64,000 nt of DNA from contig NZ_CP128846.1 in the NCBI RefSeq assembly GCF_030388665.1, positions 4,104,501 to 4,168,500 on the forward strand, in the 5' to 3' direction. The notes below the pieces were generated by a model. It made no database searches, was not told the origin of the DNA, and saw nothing but the letters and a program-made list of their open reading frames with translations. How positions within the stretch are numbered: position 1 is the stretch's first letter; every line of letters starts with the position of its first letter. The stretch comes from Streptomyces flavofungini. GTDB taxonomy: Bacteria; Actinomycetota; Actinomycetes; Streptomycetales; Streptomycetaceae. Positions 8,877 through 18,442 of the stretch are shown here, one piece after another. A program made the translations under genes and the position numbers.

Positions 8877-10727
8877 ATGTCTGTCAGGATAGATGGGGAA
8901 ATGTCGGGTGCGGTTCCAGGAGGCAACGACGGCGGCGACCGAGGGCTGCGCCGGTTCTTCCGCGGCCCCCGCCCCGAAGCCGTCCCGGTCCTCGCGGCGA
9001 GAATCTGCACCCTCGTCGCGCTCCTGAACATCGCCGCCGGCGTCTTCCCCCGCTTCCGGCGCAGCCGGCTGCACACCTTCGCGGAGGTCCTGCCGGGCGC
9101 CCTCGGCCCCTTCGCGGCCGCGCTCGCGCTGAGCTGCGGCGTCCTGCTGCTCCTGCTCGCGCACGGACTGCGGCGGCACAAGCGCCGGGCCTGGCGGGCC
9201 GCCGTGGTGCTGCTGCCCGCGGGCGCGGTGGCGCAGTTCGCGTACCGGCACTCCTTCATCGGCGCGGCGATCTCCCTCGCGCTGCTCGCTCTGCTCCTGC
9301 GCCACCGCGGTGAGTTCGCCGCGCTGCCCGACCCGCGCAGCCGCTGGCGCGCCCTCGCCAACTTCGTGCTCCTGGGCGCCGGCTCCATCGCGCTCGGCCT
9401 GGTCATCGTGAGCGTCCACCCGGACAAGGTCGTGGGCGACCCGGGCATCGCGGACCGGCTCACCCACGTCCTGTACGGCCTGTTCGGCCTCGAGGGGCCC
9501 GTCGGCTACACCGGCAGGACCTCCTGGACGGTCGGCTTCTCCCTCGGCGCCCTCGGCATGCTGACCGCCCTCACCACCATCTACCTGGCCTTCCGCCCCG
9601 AGCACCCGGCGGCACGGCTCACCCAGGACGACGAGAGCCGACTGCGTGAGCTGCTCGCCAAGCACGGCGGCCGCGACTCCCTCGGCCACTTCGCGCTCCG
9701 CCGCGACAAGGGCGTCGTCTTCTCGCCCAGCGGCAAGGCCGCCGTCACCTACCGCGTCGTCTCCGGCGTGATGCTCGCGTCGGGCGACCCGATCGGCGAC
9801 GTGGAGGCCTGGCCGGGCGCCATCGAGCGCTTCATGGACGAGGCCAAGGCACACTCCTGGACGCCCGCCGTCATGGGCTGCTCCGAGACCGGCGGCGAGG
9901 TCTGGACCCGCGAGACGGGCCTGGACGCCCTGGAGCTCGGGGACGAGGCGGTGGTGGATGTCGCGGATTTCTCCCTGTCCGGGCGCGCGATGCGCAACGT
10001 GCGCCAGATGGTCAAGCGGATCGAGCGCAATGGCTACGAGACCCGCGTGCGGCGCATCCGTGACCTCGGCGAGAAGGAGCTGGAGCGCATCAAGCGCGCC
10101 GCCGAGGACTGGCGCGGCACCGACACCGAGCGCGGCTTCTCCATGGCCCTCGGCCGCATCGGCGACCCGAACGACGGCGACTGCCTGATCGCGACGGCCC
10201 ACAAGGCCGACGAGAAGCCCGGACCCTACGGCGACCTGAAGGCCGTCATCCACTTCGTGCCGTGGGGCAAGGACGGCGTGTCCCTGGAGCTGATGCGCCG
10301 CGACCGCTCGGCCGACCCGGGCATGAACGAGCTGCTCATCGTCGCCGCCCTGCAGGCCGCGCCGAAGCTCGGCATCGAGCGGATCTCCCTGAACTTCGCG
10401 ATGTTCCGGGCCGCGCTCGCGCGCGGCGAGAAGCTGGGCGCGGGCCCGGTCCTGCGGGCCTGGCGCGGACTGCTCGTGTTCCTGTCGCGCTGGTTCCAGA
10501 TCGAGTCCCTGTACAAGTTCAACGCGAAGTTCCGGCCGCGCTGGGAGCCCCGCTTCGTCGTCTACCGCTCCAGCCGCGACCTGCCGCGGATCGGTTTCGC
10601 GGCGATGCAGGCCGAGGGCTTCGTCACGTTCGGCATGCCGCGCTTCCTGCGCCGTGCCATCGCGCAGCGCCGCCCCTGCCCGCACCAGACGGCCCAGACC
10701 GCCGAGCGGGAGGTACGGGCGGCGTAG
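8877..10727 (+). CDS. Phosphatidylglycerol lysyltransferase-like membrane protein (DUF2156)
   Basis: About 616 residues. The start is uncertain: ATG at 8877 (MSVRIDGEMSG), 8901 (MSGAVPGGN) and 8835 are all in frame, and none has a strong ribosome site. The N-terminal third holds about six membrane helices. The C-terminal half (from about residue 250) is the cytosolic LPG-synthase/DUF2156 domain, with the GNAT-like segments MLASGDPIGD and RNVRQMVKRIERNGY and the ending FVVYRSSRDLPRIGFAAMQAEGF. MprF/LysX proteins transfer an amino acid from aminoacyl-tRNA to phosphatidylglycerol, lowering the surface charge. No lysyl-tRNA synthetase domain is fused here, unlike mycobacterial LysX. It lies 30 bp upstream of folP on the same strand. 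Confidence 0.78.
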   Translation: MSVRIDGEMSGAVPGGNDGGDRGLRRFFRGPRPEAVPVLAARICTLVALLNIAAGVFPRFRRSRLHTFAEVLPGALGPFAAALALSCGVLLLLLAHGLRRHKRRAWRAAVVLLPAGAVAQFAYRHSFIGAAISLALLALLLRHRGEFAALPDPRSRWRALANFVLLGAGSIALGLVIVSVHPDKVVGDPGIADRLTHVLYGLFGLEGPVGYTGRTSWTVGFSLGALGMLTALTTIYLAFRPEHPAARLTQDDESRLRELLAKHGGRDSLGHFALRRDKGVVFSPSGKAAVTYRVVSGVMLASGDPIGDVEAWPGAIERFMDEAKAHSWTPAVMGCSETGGEVWTRETGLDALELGDEAVVDVADFSLSGRAMRNVRQMVKRIERNGYETRVRRIRDLGEKELERIKRAAEDWRGTDTERGFSMALGRIGDPNDGDCLIATAHKADEKPGPYGDLKAVIHFVPWGKDGVSLELMRRDRSADPGMNELLIVAALQAAPKLGIERISLNFAMFRAALARGEKLGAGPVLRAWRGLLVFLSRWFQIESLYKFNAKFRPRWEPRFVVYRSSRDLPRIGFAAMQAEGFVTFGMPRFLRRAIAQRRPCPHQTAQTAEREVRAA

Positions 10728-10757
10728 CGGCCCTCCTCGCGGGCCTAGGCTTGAGGC

Positions 10758-11636
10758 ATGGTGACGTTGCGCGGGCGGGGAACGGTCGAGGGGCTGCCTC
10801 AGTGGGACCGCTGTGCGGTCATGGGGGTGGTGAACGTGACTCCCGACTCCTTCTCCGACGGCGGCCGGTGGTTCGACACCACGGCCGCCGTCAAGCACGG
10901 CATCGACCTGGTCGCCCAGGGCGCCGACCTGGTCGACGTGGGCGGCGAGTCGACCCGCCCCGGCGCCACGCGCGTGGACGAGGACGAGGAGCTGCGGCGC
11001 GTCGTCCCCGTCGTACGGGGCCTGGCCGCCGAGGGCGTCACGGTCTCTGTGGACACCATGCGGGCCCGCGTGGCCCGGGAGGCGCTCGCCGCGGGGGCGG
11101 TGCTCGTGAACGACGTCTCCGGAGGCCTCGCCGACCCGGACATGGTGCCGTCGGTCGCGGCCGCCCGGGCGCCCTTCGTGGTCATGCACTGGCGCGGCTT
11201 CCTCAGTGACATCCACGCCCGCCCCGTGTACGAGGACGTGGTCTCCGAAGTCGTCGACGAGCTCCACGCGCGCGTGCAGGCCGCCATCGACGGCGGGATC
11301 GCCCCCGAGCACATCGTCGTCGACCCCGGCCTCGGCTTCTCCAAGGACGCCGAGCACGACCTGGCGCTCCTCGCCCGCCTCGACCGGCTGCACACGCTCG
11401 GCCGCCCCGTCCTGGTCGCCGCCTCCCGCAAGCGTTTCCTCGGCCGGGTCCTCGCGGGCCCCGAGGGCGCGCCGCCCCCCGCGCGGGAGCGCGACGCGGC
11501 CACGGCCGCGGTGTCCGCGATCGCCGCGCACCAGGGCGCCTGGGCGGTGCGGGTGCACGAGGTGCGGGCCACGGCGGACGCGGTGCGGGTCGCACGCGCG
11601 GTCACCGGCGCGGCCGGGGAGGCGGGCGCTCAGTGA
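10758..11636 (+). CDS. folP: Dihydropteroate synthase
   Basis: 292 residues of the pterin-binding TIM-barrel family. The enzyme joins 6-hydroxymethyl-dihydropterin pyrophosphate to p-aminobenzoate in folate synthesis and is the target of sulfonamides. Diagnostic stretches are MGVVNVTPDSFSDGG (about 22-36), GGESTRPGA, NDVSGG, DPGLGFSKD and ASRKRFLG near the C-terminus. Its stop overlaps the GTG start of the next gene (GTGA). folB and folK follow within 1.2 kb, making a folate operon, and folE lies about 3.9 kb downstream on the other strand. Confidence 0.96.
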   Translation: MVTLRGRGTVEGLPQWDRCAVMGVVNVTPDSFSDGGRWFDTTAAVKHGIDLVAQGADLVDVGGESTRPGATRVDEDEELRRVVPVVRGLAAEGVTVSVDTMRARVAREALAAGAVLVNDVSGGLADPDMVPSVAAARAPFVVMHWRGFLSDIHARPVYEDVVSEVVDELHARVQAAIDGGIAPEHIVVDPGLGFSKDAEHDLALLARLDRLHTLGRPVLVAASRKRFLGRVLAGPEGAPPPARERDAATAAVSAIAAHQGAWAVRVHEVRATADAVRVARAVTGAAGEAGAQ

Positions 11637-12235
11637 CGCACGCGCGAACGGACGTCGAGCAGGTCGAGCTCGCCAACACCGCCTTCTACGAGGCCCTGGA
11701 GCGCGGTGACTTCGACGGCGTCTCGGACCTGTGGCTGGACGCCGCGGACCTGGCCGACGCCGAGACGTACACCGGGCCGCAGGACGCGGACGGCGACACC
11801 GGCGCGGGCACGGCGGCCGCCGGGGGCCCCGGAGGCACCGCCGACCCCGACAGCGCCGACGAGGGCACGGACACCGCGTCGGACGGCCCCGCGATCTCCT
11901 GCGTGCACCCGGGCTGGCCGGTGCTCACGGGCCGCGGCGAGGTCCTCAGGTCGTACGCCCTGATCATGGCCAACACGGAGTACATCCAGTTCTTCCTCAC
12001 CGACCTGCGCGTCAGCGTGGCCGGTGACACGGCCCTGGTGACCTGCACGGAGAACATCCTCAGCGGGGGCCCCGCACCGCAGGACGGCGACGAGCTCGGG
12101 CCGCTCGTGGGACAGCTCGTGGTCGCCACGAACGTGTTCCGGCGCACGGCCGGTGGCTGGAAACTGTGGTCGCACCACGCGTCACCCGTGCTTGCCGAAT
12201 CCGGTGACGAAGAGGACGGCGAGACACCCGCATGA
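11633..12235 (+). CDS. NTF2-like (SnoaL / DUF4440 type) protein
   Basis: 200 residues from the GTG at 11633, coupled to folP by a 4-base overlap. The ends match the NTF2-like fold: an N-terminal helix (VEQVELANTAFYEALERGDFDGVSDLWLD) and C-terminal strands (VATNVFRRTAGGWKLWSHHASPV). A low-complexity Gly/Asp/Ala/Thr-rich insertion of about 35 residues sits between the first helices and the sheet, at about residues 48-85. The fold occurs in ketosteroid-isomerase-like enzymes and in many proteins of unknown role. No catalytic residues can be assigned. Its position inside the folate operon suggests co-expression, not a known pathway step. Confidence 0.72.
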   Translation: MTHARTDVEQVELANTAFYEALERGDFDGVSDLWLDAADLADAETYTGPQDADGDTGAGTAAAGGPGGTADPDSADEGTDTASDGPAISCVHPGWPVLTGRGEVLRSYALIMANTEYIQFFLTDLRVSVAGDTALVTCTENILSGGPAPQDGDELGPLVGQLVVATNVFRRTAGGWKLWSHHASPVLAESGDEEDGETPA

Positions 12236-12412
12236 GTGGTGGCGGGTCGCCGCCGAGTGGGTAGGGGCACCCGCGAAGCGTCGTGGGAGGGCCGTCCGGC
12301 GGCCCCCGCGGGCGAACACTGTCGGTGCTCGCAGGTAGATTCGAATGTGGCTGGTGTGCCGACCGCACTCGGCGGAACCGGCCGATACCGACGACTGTCA
12401 GGAGTGATTCGC

Positions 12413-12772
12413 GTGGATCGTGTCGCGCTGCGTGGCCTGAAGGCGCGCGGGCACCACGGTGTGTACCCGCGGGAACGCGAGGAGGGCCAGACCTTCATCG
12501 TGGACCTGGTCCTCGGCCTGGACACCCGGGCGGCCGCGGCCGACGACGACCTGGCGAAGACCGTGCACTACGGCATCGTGGCGGAGGAGGTCGTGGCCGT
12601 CGTCGAGGGCGAGCCGGTCAACCTCATCGAGACGCTCTCCGAGCGCATCGCCCAGGCCTGCCTGAAGCACGACGGCGTCCTGGAGGTCGAGGTCACGGTC
12701 CACAAACCGGACGCCCCGATCACCGTCCCGTTCGACGACGTGACCGTCACCATCACCCGGAGCCGCGTATGA
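12413..12772 (+). CDS. folB: Dihydroneopterin aldolase
   Basis: 119 residues from the GTG at 12413, chosen because CAGGAG lies at 12399-12404, about 8 bases upstream. A longer in-frame extension to 12236 reads as non-coding. The sequence VDRVALRGLKARGHHGVYPREREEGQ, with the conserved Lys-Ala-Arg-Gly-His-His-Gly-Val, and the C-terminal segment VHKPDAPI (the usual KP-APIP motif) identify FolB. It converts dihydroneopterin to 6-hydroxymethyl-dihydropterin and glycolaldehyde. Its stop overlaps the folK start (ATGA). Confidence 0.95.
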   Translation: MDRVALRGLKARGHHGVYPREREEGQTFIVDLVLGLDTRAAAADDDLAKTVHYGIVAEEVVAVVEGEPVNLIETLSERIAQACLKHDGVLEVEVTVHKPDAPITVPFDDVTVTITRSRV

Positions 12773-13365
12773 CCCCCCACAGCGACCCCACCGTCCAGCC
12801 GGTCCCCACGTCCGTCGTCGAGCAGGTCGACGCCGCCGACACGACGCTCTCCAACCCCCGGCGCGCCGTGATCTCCCTCGGCTCGAACCTGGGCAACCGC
12901 CTGGAGACCCTCCAGGGCGCCGTCGACGCCCTGGAGGACACGCCCGGCCTGCGGGTCAAGGCGGTCTCCCCGGTGTACGAGACCGAGCCCTGGGGCGTCG
13001 AGCCCGGCTCCCAGCCGTCGTACTTCAACGCCGTGGTGGTCGTGAAGACGACCCTCCCCCCGGCCTCGCTCCTGGAGCGCGCGCACGCCGTCGAGGAAGC
13101 CTTCGACCGGGTCAGGGACGAGCGCTGGGGCCCGCGCACGATCGACGTCGACATCGTCGCGTACGCCGACGTGGTCTCGGACGACCCGGTCCTGACCCTC
13201 CCCCACCCGCGGGCGCACGAGCGGGCCTTCGTCCTCGCCCCGTGGCACGACGTCGAGCCCGAGGCGCAGCTCCCGGGCCGCGGCCCGGTCGCGGAGCTGC
13301 TCGCCGGAGTGGGCCGCGAAGGGGTCGCGCCCCGCGTCGACCTGGAACTCCGGCTGCCCGAGTAA
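12769..13365 (+). CDS. folK: 6-hydroxymethyl-dihydropterin pyrophosphokinase
   Basis: 198 residues from the ATG at 12769, which overlaps the folB stop. The N-terminal 30 residues are a nonconserved extension. The HPPK domain starts at AVISLGSNLGNRLETLQ. The signature around DERWGPRTIDVDIV (the usual RWGPRxIDLDIL), with the Mg-binding Asp pair, is intact, as are YETEPWG and the LPHPRAHERAFVLAPW segment. It transfers pyrophosphate from ATP to the pterin, giving the FolP substrate. It is the last folate gene on this strand. Confidence 0.95.
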   Translation: MTPHSDPTVQPVPTSVVEQVDAADTTLSNPRRAVISLGSNLGNRLETLQGAVDALEDTPGLRVKAVSPVYETEPWGVEPGSQPSYFNAVVVVKTTLPPASLLERAHAVEEAFDRVRDERWGPRTIDVDIVAYADVVSDDPVLTLPHPRAHERAFVLAPWHDVEPEAQLPGRGPVAELLAGVGREGVAPRVDLELRLPE

Positions 13366-13479
13366 TCGTTGGACCCACAGCGCACGGATTCCCGTGCGGC
13401 GCGGACCGCGCGACGACACGGCACCGCACGGCACGACCGCTCAACAAAACGGCAAGGAACATAAGGGGCGACCTCCGGA

Positions 13480-13968
13480 ATGAAGCAATTGCGCGTGAGG
13501 GTGCTGGCAGGCCTCTTCGCCGTCGCCGGAGTGCTGTCCTGGGCGGGGGCCCGGCTCTGGGACTCCGTGGGCACGCTGCCCCGGGTGCCCCTGGCCGCGC
13601 CCATCGTCCTCGCGCTGATCGCCGTGGTGCTGCTCGCCACGGCGATCTCGCTGCGCGCCCGCCTGAAGGCCCAGCGGGAGCGGCGCCCCGGCGCGAAGGG
13701 CGTCGAGCCGCTGATGGCCGCCCGCGCGGTCGTCTTCGGCCAGGCGAGCGCCCTGGTCGCCGCCCTGGTCTGCGGGATGTACGGCGGCGTGGGCGTCTTC
13801 ATGCTGGAGTTCCTGGACCTCCCCGCCCGCCGGGACCAGGCGTACTACGCCGGTTTCTCGGTCCTCGCGGGCATCGGCGTGATAGTGGCCGCCTTCTTCC
13901 TGGAGCGGGTCTGCAAGCTCCCGGAGGACGGGGACGACGAGCACGGGGGCGCAAGTCCGGTCACGTGA
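13480..13968 (+). CDS. DUF3180 membrane protein
   Basis: 162 residues, predicted to span the membrane four times (about 10-30, 37-58, 85-108 and 123-145), with short polar loops and an acidic C-terminal tail. The layout and the N-terminus (MKQLRVRVLAGLFAVAGVLSW) fit the DUF3180 family, which in actinobacteria commonly follows folK. Its function is unknown. The start ATG at 13480 has GGGGCGACC upstream. It is convergent with the decayed Hint/LAGLIDADG gene. Confidence 0.8.
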   Translation: MKQLRVRVLAGLFAVAGVLSWAGARLWDSVGTLPRVPLAAPIVLALIAVVLLATAISLRARLKAQRERRPGAKGVEPLMAARAVVFGQASALVAALVCGMYGGVGVFMLEFLDLPARRDQAYYAGFSVLAGIGVIVAAFFLERVCKLPEDGDDEHGGASPVT

Positions 13969-14017
13969 CTCCGGGCTGCCCGCGGTGACATGGCAGTGGC
14001 CCCTCGAGGGGAAGCTA

Positions 14018-14831
14018 TCACCACGGCTGCCGGGCCAGGTGACCGTTGACCAAGAAGCTGGGGTAGGGGTCGAGCCGGAAGGCGTAGAGGGTGAACGGCT
14101 TGTCACCGGAGGTGCGTCGGCGCACCTCATGCACCTCGGCCCAGGTTGCCTCCCGCAGCCCGAGCGGATGGTGCTCGGCGTGAAACGTCCCGCGCGACGG
14201 CCAGGTGTCCACCACGGCCTGCCGTGAGGCCCCCCATGCTTGTTGGGGGTGAACTGTGCCCCGACCACCTGGGCCAGCTCCGCGAGGAAGCCAACGAGGA
14301 GGAGACCACACGAACGCGGAACCCCGGGGCCTCCCGCCGCAGGTATCCGGACGGGCGTGAGACCGGCTCAAGCCGACCGGTCAGGCCCGTCGCCGCAGCC
14401 AGGCTCTGCGCGAACCGGGCCGCGAAAGCCTCGTCGTTGACCACCAGCGAGACGTAGTTGGTTCCGACCGTGCCATCCGCACAGGTGGCACCGATCGCGT
14501 ACCCAAGGTCGTAGCCCGGCTGAATCAGCAGACGTTTACGGCATAGCTTCCGCGCATGCGTCCATCCCACCACTGTTCCCGCGCTGTCTCGCGCGTGCGT
14601 CCAGCCGTCCGGAGTGCCCAGCATCTGATCCGGTGCAACGGTGAACGCCACAGGGTCGGTCACGACATCCACGACCTCACGGGCTTTGACGACCGCCACC
14701 CCGGTGACGGTCGTCCGAACCGACCGATCGCCGTCCAACGTCCAGAGTTCGACGCCCACTTGGACATCCCGTGCTCGCAGGCGTCCGCCCACCGCGTTCA
14801 CGGTCTGCACACTCGGAAGCCCGTATCCCAT
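14018..14831 (-). pseudogene. Decayed free-standing intein-like gene: Hint fold with LAGLIDADG-type insert
   Basis: The start at 14831 (MGYGLPSVQTVNAVGG) has AAGGGAG upstream. The first 95 residues resemble an intein N-terminal splicing region: VELWTLDGDR, then VVDVVTDPVAFTVAPDQML and TPDGWTHA in the places of intein blocks A and B. The initiating Cys/Ser is absent. LGYAIGATCADGTVG follows in the place of a first LAGLIDADG motif. After a -1 shift near 14290 the frame continues as FLAELAQVVGAQFTPNKHGG. After a second -1 shift in a run of six G at 14230-14235 it continues as SRQAVVDTWPSRGTFHAE and ends with KPFTLYAFRLDPYPSFLVNGHLA, like intein blocks F and G but without the final His-Asn. No second LAGLIDADG motif is visible, so an internal deletion is likely. 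The gene lies 68 bp downstream of folE on the same strand. Domain calls are by eye. Confidence 0.6.
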
Positions 14832-14899
14832 CGCGATCTCCCTTGACCAGCGATCAACTCACCGATCCGGGACACTATGGGACACCACTGACAATCGAT

Positions 14900-15505
14900 C
14901 TATCGCGCCATGATCAGGCTCATCGCCTCATTCCGCGTGGCAGCGTCCCGCAGCTGGCCACGGACCGCGGACGTGATGGTTTTTGCTCCCGGCTTACGAA
15001 TGCCGCGCATCGACATGCACATGTGCTCGCACTCCACCACGACGATCACGCCGCGTGGCTCAAGGATCTCCATCAGGGATTCAGCGATCTGGGTCGTCAT
15101 CCGCTCTTGCACCTGCGGACGCCGGGCGAAGACATCCACCAGCCGGGCGAGCTTCGACAAGCCAGTGATCTTGCCAGTGACAGCCGGGATGTAACCGACG
15201 TGCGCGACCCCCCTGAAGGGCACGAGATGATGTTCGCAGCAAGACGTGACTTCGATGTCCTTCACCAAGATCATCTCGTCGTGCCCCAGGTCGAACGTCG
15301 TCGTCAGGACGTCCTCGGGCTCCTGCCACAGGCCCGCGAATATCTCCTTGTACGCGCGCGCCACCCGCCCCGGCGTCTCCCGCAGGCCCTCGCGGTCGGG
15401 GTCCTCGCCGACCGCGATGAGCAGCTCCCGCACGGCGTTCTCGGCCCGCTTCTCGTCGAACTCGCCGATCGTGCCCTCGCCGTCCAGCGTCACGGGGTCG
15501 GTCAT
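14900..15505 (-). CDS. folE: GTP cyclohydrolase I
   Basis: 201 residues, the usual length for bacterial FolE1. The zinc and active-site motif [20 protein letters not shown] is intact, as are [20 protein letters not shown] and the C-terminal [11 protein letters not shown]. The enzyme opens GTP to 7,8-dihydroneopterin triphosphate, the first step of folate synthesis, so with folP, folB and folK the local pathway is nearly complete. ATG at 15505. It lies downstream of ftsH on the same strand, separated by a strong hairpin. It ends next to the intein-like pseudogene, but the folE frame itself is uninterrupted. Confidence 0.97.
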   Translation of the reverse strand: MTDPVTLDGEGTIGEFDEKRAENAVRELLIAVGEDPDREGLRETPGRVARAYKEIFAGLWQEPEDVLTTTFDLGHDEMILVKDIEVTSCCEHHLVPFRGVAHVGYIPAVTGKITGLSKLARLVDVFARRPQVQERMTTQIAESLMEILEPRGVIVVVECEHMCMSMRGIRKPGAKTITSAVRGQLRDAATRNEAMSLIMAR

Positions 15506-15550
15506 CTGTGCCTCGTTCCTGGGTCCTGTGTTGCGGACGGCCGAAAACAG

Positions 15551-15584
15551 CCGCGCCCCCCAGGCTAGAACCTGGGGGGCGCGG
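15551..15584 (-). terminator. Strong hairpin terminator between ftsH and folE
   Basis: CCGCGCCCCCCAGG at 15551-15564 pairs with 15571-15584, a perfect 14-bp stem with the 6-base loop CTAGAA. It lies 44 bases beyond the ftsH stop and 46 bases ahead of folE, so folE probably has its own promoter or depends on read-through. Confidence 0.8.
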
Positions 15585-15627
15585 CATCCATTCCGGGCCT
15601 GGTGGAGCGCCCGGGACGGGGTGTGGC

Positions 15628-17709
15628 TCAGCTCTCGGGGCGGTCCTCGGGGGCCACCTCGAGGGACGGGGTGTCACTCGTGCCGGTCGCACCGGTCGCG
15701 CCGGCGGTCACCGCGGGGGTGGCACCGTTCGCGCCGTTCGTCAGCGACAGCTCCTTCGGCGAGAGCACCGGCGGGCGTGTCGACGGCGTACGCCGGGTGG
15801 AGCCCGTCCAGGCCGGACGGGCCGGGCGCTTGACGATCGGGGCGAAGATCTCCGCGATCTCCTCCTTGCCGAGCGTCTCCTTCTCCAGGAGCTGGAGGAC
15901 CAGGTTGTCGAGGACGTCGCGGTTCTCGACGAGGATCTCCCAGGCCTCGTTGTGCGCGGTCTCGATGAGCTTCTTGACCTCTTCGTCGACCAGCGCCGCG
16001 ACCTCTTCCGAGTAGTCCCGCTGGTGCGCCATCTCGCGCCCGAGGAACGGCTCGGTGTTGTCGCCGCCGAACTTGATCGCGCCCAGACGCTCGGTCATGC
16101 CGTACTGCGTGACCATCGCGCGAGCGGTGGCCGTGGCCTTCTCGATGTCGTTGGCGGCACCGGTGGTCGGGTCGTGGAAGACCAGTTCCTCGGCCGCGCG
16201 CCCGCCCAGCATGTACGCCAGCTGGTCGAGCATTTCGTTGCGCGTGGTCGAGTACTTGTCCTCGTCCGGCAGGACCATGGTGTAGCCGAGGGCGCGGCCG
16301 CGCGACAGGATCGTGATCTTGTGGACCGGGTCCGAGTTCGGAGAAGCCGCCGCGACCAGGGCGTGTCCGCCCTCGTGGTACGCGGTGATCTTCTTCTCCT
16401 TGTCGGACATGATCCGGGTCCGCTTCTGCGGGCCCGCCACGACGCGGTCGATGGCCTCGTCCAGCATGTGGTTGTCGATCAGCTTCTGGTTGCTGCGCGC
16501 GGTGAGCAGGGCGGCCTCGTTGAGGACGTTGCTCAGGTCCGCGCCGGTGAAGCCCGGCGTGCGCCGCGCGACAGCGCCCAGATCGACGTCCGGGGCGACC
16601 GGCTTGCCCTTCTGGTGAACCTTGAGGATCTCCAGACGGCCCTGCATGTCCGGGCGGTCGACGGCGATCTGCCGGTCGAAGCGGCCGGGGCGCAGGAGCG
16701 CCGGGTCGAGGATGTCCGGGCGGTTCGTGGCGGCGATCAGGATGACGCCGCCCTTCACGTCGAAGCCGTCCATCTCGACGAGCAGCTGGTTGAGCGTCTG
16801 CTCGCGCTCGTCGTGGCCACCGCCGAGACCGGCACCGCGGTGTCGGCCGACGGCGTCGATCTCGTCGACGAAGACGATCGCCGGGGCGTTCGCCTTGGCC
16901 TGCTCGAAGAGGTCACGCACTCGGGAGGCACCGACACCGACGAACATCTCGACGAAGTCGGAACCCGAGATCGAGTAGAACGGGACGCCCGCCTCGCCCG
17001 CGACGGCGCGCGCGAGCAGGGTCTTGCCCGTGCCGGGCGGGCCGTAGAGCAGCACACCCTTGGGGATCTTGGCGCCGACGGCCTGGAACTTCGCCGGCTC
17101 CTGGAGGAACTCCTTGATCTCGTGGAGTTCCTCGACGGCCTCGTCGGAACCCGCGACGTCGGCGAACGTCGTCTTCGGGGTGTCCTTGGTGATGAGCTTC
17201 GCCTTGGACTTGCCGAAGTTCATGACCCGGCTGCCGCCGCCCTGCATCTGATTCATCAGGAACAGGAACACGACGACGATGAGGACGAACGGGAGAAGGG
17301 ACAGCAGGATGCCGACGAAGGGGTTCTGCTTCGACGGGGAGACGGTGTAACCGTCCGGGATCTGCTTGTCCTCGTATTTGGCCTGCAGCGTCTTGGCGAG
17401 CTCGACGCCCTGGTCGCCGATGTAGCTCGCCTGGATCTTGCTGCTGCCCTTGACCTTCTGGCCGTCCTTGAGCTCCACCTTGATGATGTGATCGTCACCG
17501 GTGGTGAGCTTGGCCGACTCGACCTTGTTGTCATCGATGGCCTGCACGACTTGGCCGGTGTCCACCGTCTTGTAGCCACCGGACGAACCGACGACCTGCA
17601 TCAACACGACCACGGCAAGGACGGCCAGCACAATCCACATGACTGGCCCACGGAAGTATCGCTTCACGTCCATCCACACGGAGCGATGCCGCTCCGTACC
17701 TCCTGCCAT
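15628..17709 (-). CDS. ftsH: ATP-dependent zinc metalloprotease FtsH
   Basis: 693 residues. Two N-terminal membrane helices (about 24-40 and 131-151) flank a small outside domain. The AAA domain has Walker A GPPGTGKT (223-230), Walker [10 protein letters not shown], second region of homology [18 protein letters not shown], and the zinc-binding HEGGH (445-449) of the M41 peptidase domain. The C-terminal 80 residues are Pro/Thr/Gly-rich and not conserved. FtsH forms a membrane hexamer that degrades unstable and damaged membrane and cytosolic proteins. The start ATG at 17709 has GGAGG upstream (gtacctcctgccat read in reverse). An internal ATG at codon 13 is possible. hpt and tilS lie upstream on the same strand, a conserved actinobacterial arrangement. 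Confidence 0.96.
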   Translation of the reverse strand: MAGGTERHRSVWMDVKRYFRGPVMWIVLAVLAVVVLMQVVGSSGGYKTVDTGQVVQAIDDNKVESAKLTTGDDHIIKVELKDGQKVKGSSKIQASYIGDQGVELAKTLQAKYEDKQIPDGYTVSPSKQNPFVGILLSLLPFVLIVVVFLFLMNQMQGGGSRVMNFGKSKAKLITKDTPKTTFADVAGSDEAVEELHEIKEFLQEPAKFQAVGAKIPKGVLLYGPPGTGKTLLARAVAGEAGVPFYSISGSDFVEMFVGVGASRVRDLFEQAKANAPAIVFVDEIDAVGRHRGAGLGGGHDEREQTLNQLLVEMDGFDVKGGVILIAATNRPDILDPALLRPGRFDRQIAVDRPDMQGRLEILKVHQKGKPVAPDVDLGAVARRTPGFTGADLSNVLNEAALLTARSNQKLIDNHMLDEAIDRVVAGPQKRTRIMSDKEKKITAYHEGGHALVAAASPNSDPVHKITILSRGRALGYTMVLPDEDKYSTTRNEMLDQLAYMLGGRAAEELVFHDPTTGAANDIEKATATARAMVTQYGMTERLGAIKFGGDNTEPFLGREMAHQRDYSEEVAALVDEEVKKLIETAHNEAWEILVENRDVLDNLVLQLLEKETLGKEEIAEIFAPIVKRPARPAWTGSTRRTPSTRPPVLSPKELSLTNGANGATPAVTAGATGATGTSDTPSLEVAPEDRPES

Positions 17710-17836
17710 AGTGAGTTTGATAAAGACTGTTCTTCGGACGGTACCCCAGCATTGTCACCCGAAGCCGCGCGGGACGGCTGGCAAACCCGCCTTCGCATGC
17801 TCCAACGGCGGGAGAGGGCTGAGGGTTCCCGGGAAG

Positions 17837-18400
17837 TCAGCCGCCGTACACGTGCGGAGCCAACGTTCCGACGAATGGGAGGTTGCGGTACTTCTCGGCG
17901 TAGTCCAGGCCGTACCCGACGACGAACTCGTTCGGGATGTCGAAGCCGACCCACTCCACGTCGATCGCGACCTTCGCCGCCTCGGGCTTGCGCAGCAGCG
18001 TGCACACCTTCAGCGAGGCGGGCTCGCGCGAGCCGAGGTTGGAGAGCAGCCAGGACAGCGTCAGTCCGGAGTCGATGATGTCCTCGACGATCAGGACGTG
18101 CTTGCCCTTGATGTCGGTGTCCAGGTCCTTGAGGATGCGGACCACGCCGGAGGACTGCGTACCGGCGCCGTAGGAGGACACCGCCATCCAGTCCATCGTG
18201 AGCGGCGTGGACAGCGCGCGCGCCAGGTCCGCCATGACCATCACGGCGCCCTTGAGCACACCGACGATCAGCAGGTCCTTGCCCGCGTACTCCGCGTCGA
18301 TCTTCGCGGCCAGCTCGGCCAGCTTCGCGTCGATCTCTTCCTTGGTGATGAGCACCGACTGAAGGTCGGTGCCCATGTCTTTCGCGTCCACCCGTATCAC
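17837..18400 (-). CDS. hpt: Hypoxanthine phosphoribosyltransferase
   Basis: About 187 residues. Start choice is GTG at 18400 (GTGGGACGA upstream). In-frame GTG codons at 18415 and 18391 are also possible. The PRPP-binding signature [13 protein letters not shown] and the early segment [21 protein letters not shown] identify a type I PRTase of the HPRT family, which salvages hypoxanthine and guanine to IMP and GMP. The ending [20 protein letters not shown] is typical. It sits between tilS (upstream, 42 bp) and ftsH (downstream, 127 bp) on the same strand, the order seen across high-GC Gram-positives. Confidence 0.94.
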   Translation of the reverse strand: MIRVDAKDMGTDLQSVLITKEEIDAKLAELAAKIDAEYAGKDLLIVGVLKGAVMVMADLARALSTPLTMDWMAVSSYGAGTQSSGVVRILKDLDTDIKGKHVLIVEDIIDSGLTLSWLLSNLGSREPASLKVCTLLRKPEAAKVAIDVEWVGFDIPNEFVVGYGLDYAEKYRNLPFVGTLAPHVYGG

Positions 18401-18442
18401 TTTCGGTCGTCCCACCGGCCGGTCGGGGAAAACGCTCCCCAG

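Noticed and set aside
8865..11558. Long minus-strand open frame (897 codons) across the lysyltransferase-like and folP genes
   Set aside because: It is the antisense shadow of two well-supported plus-strand genes. Its product is Arg/Gly/Ala/His-rich with no motif, the usual result of very high GC at third positions.
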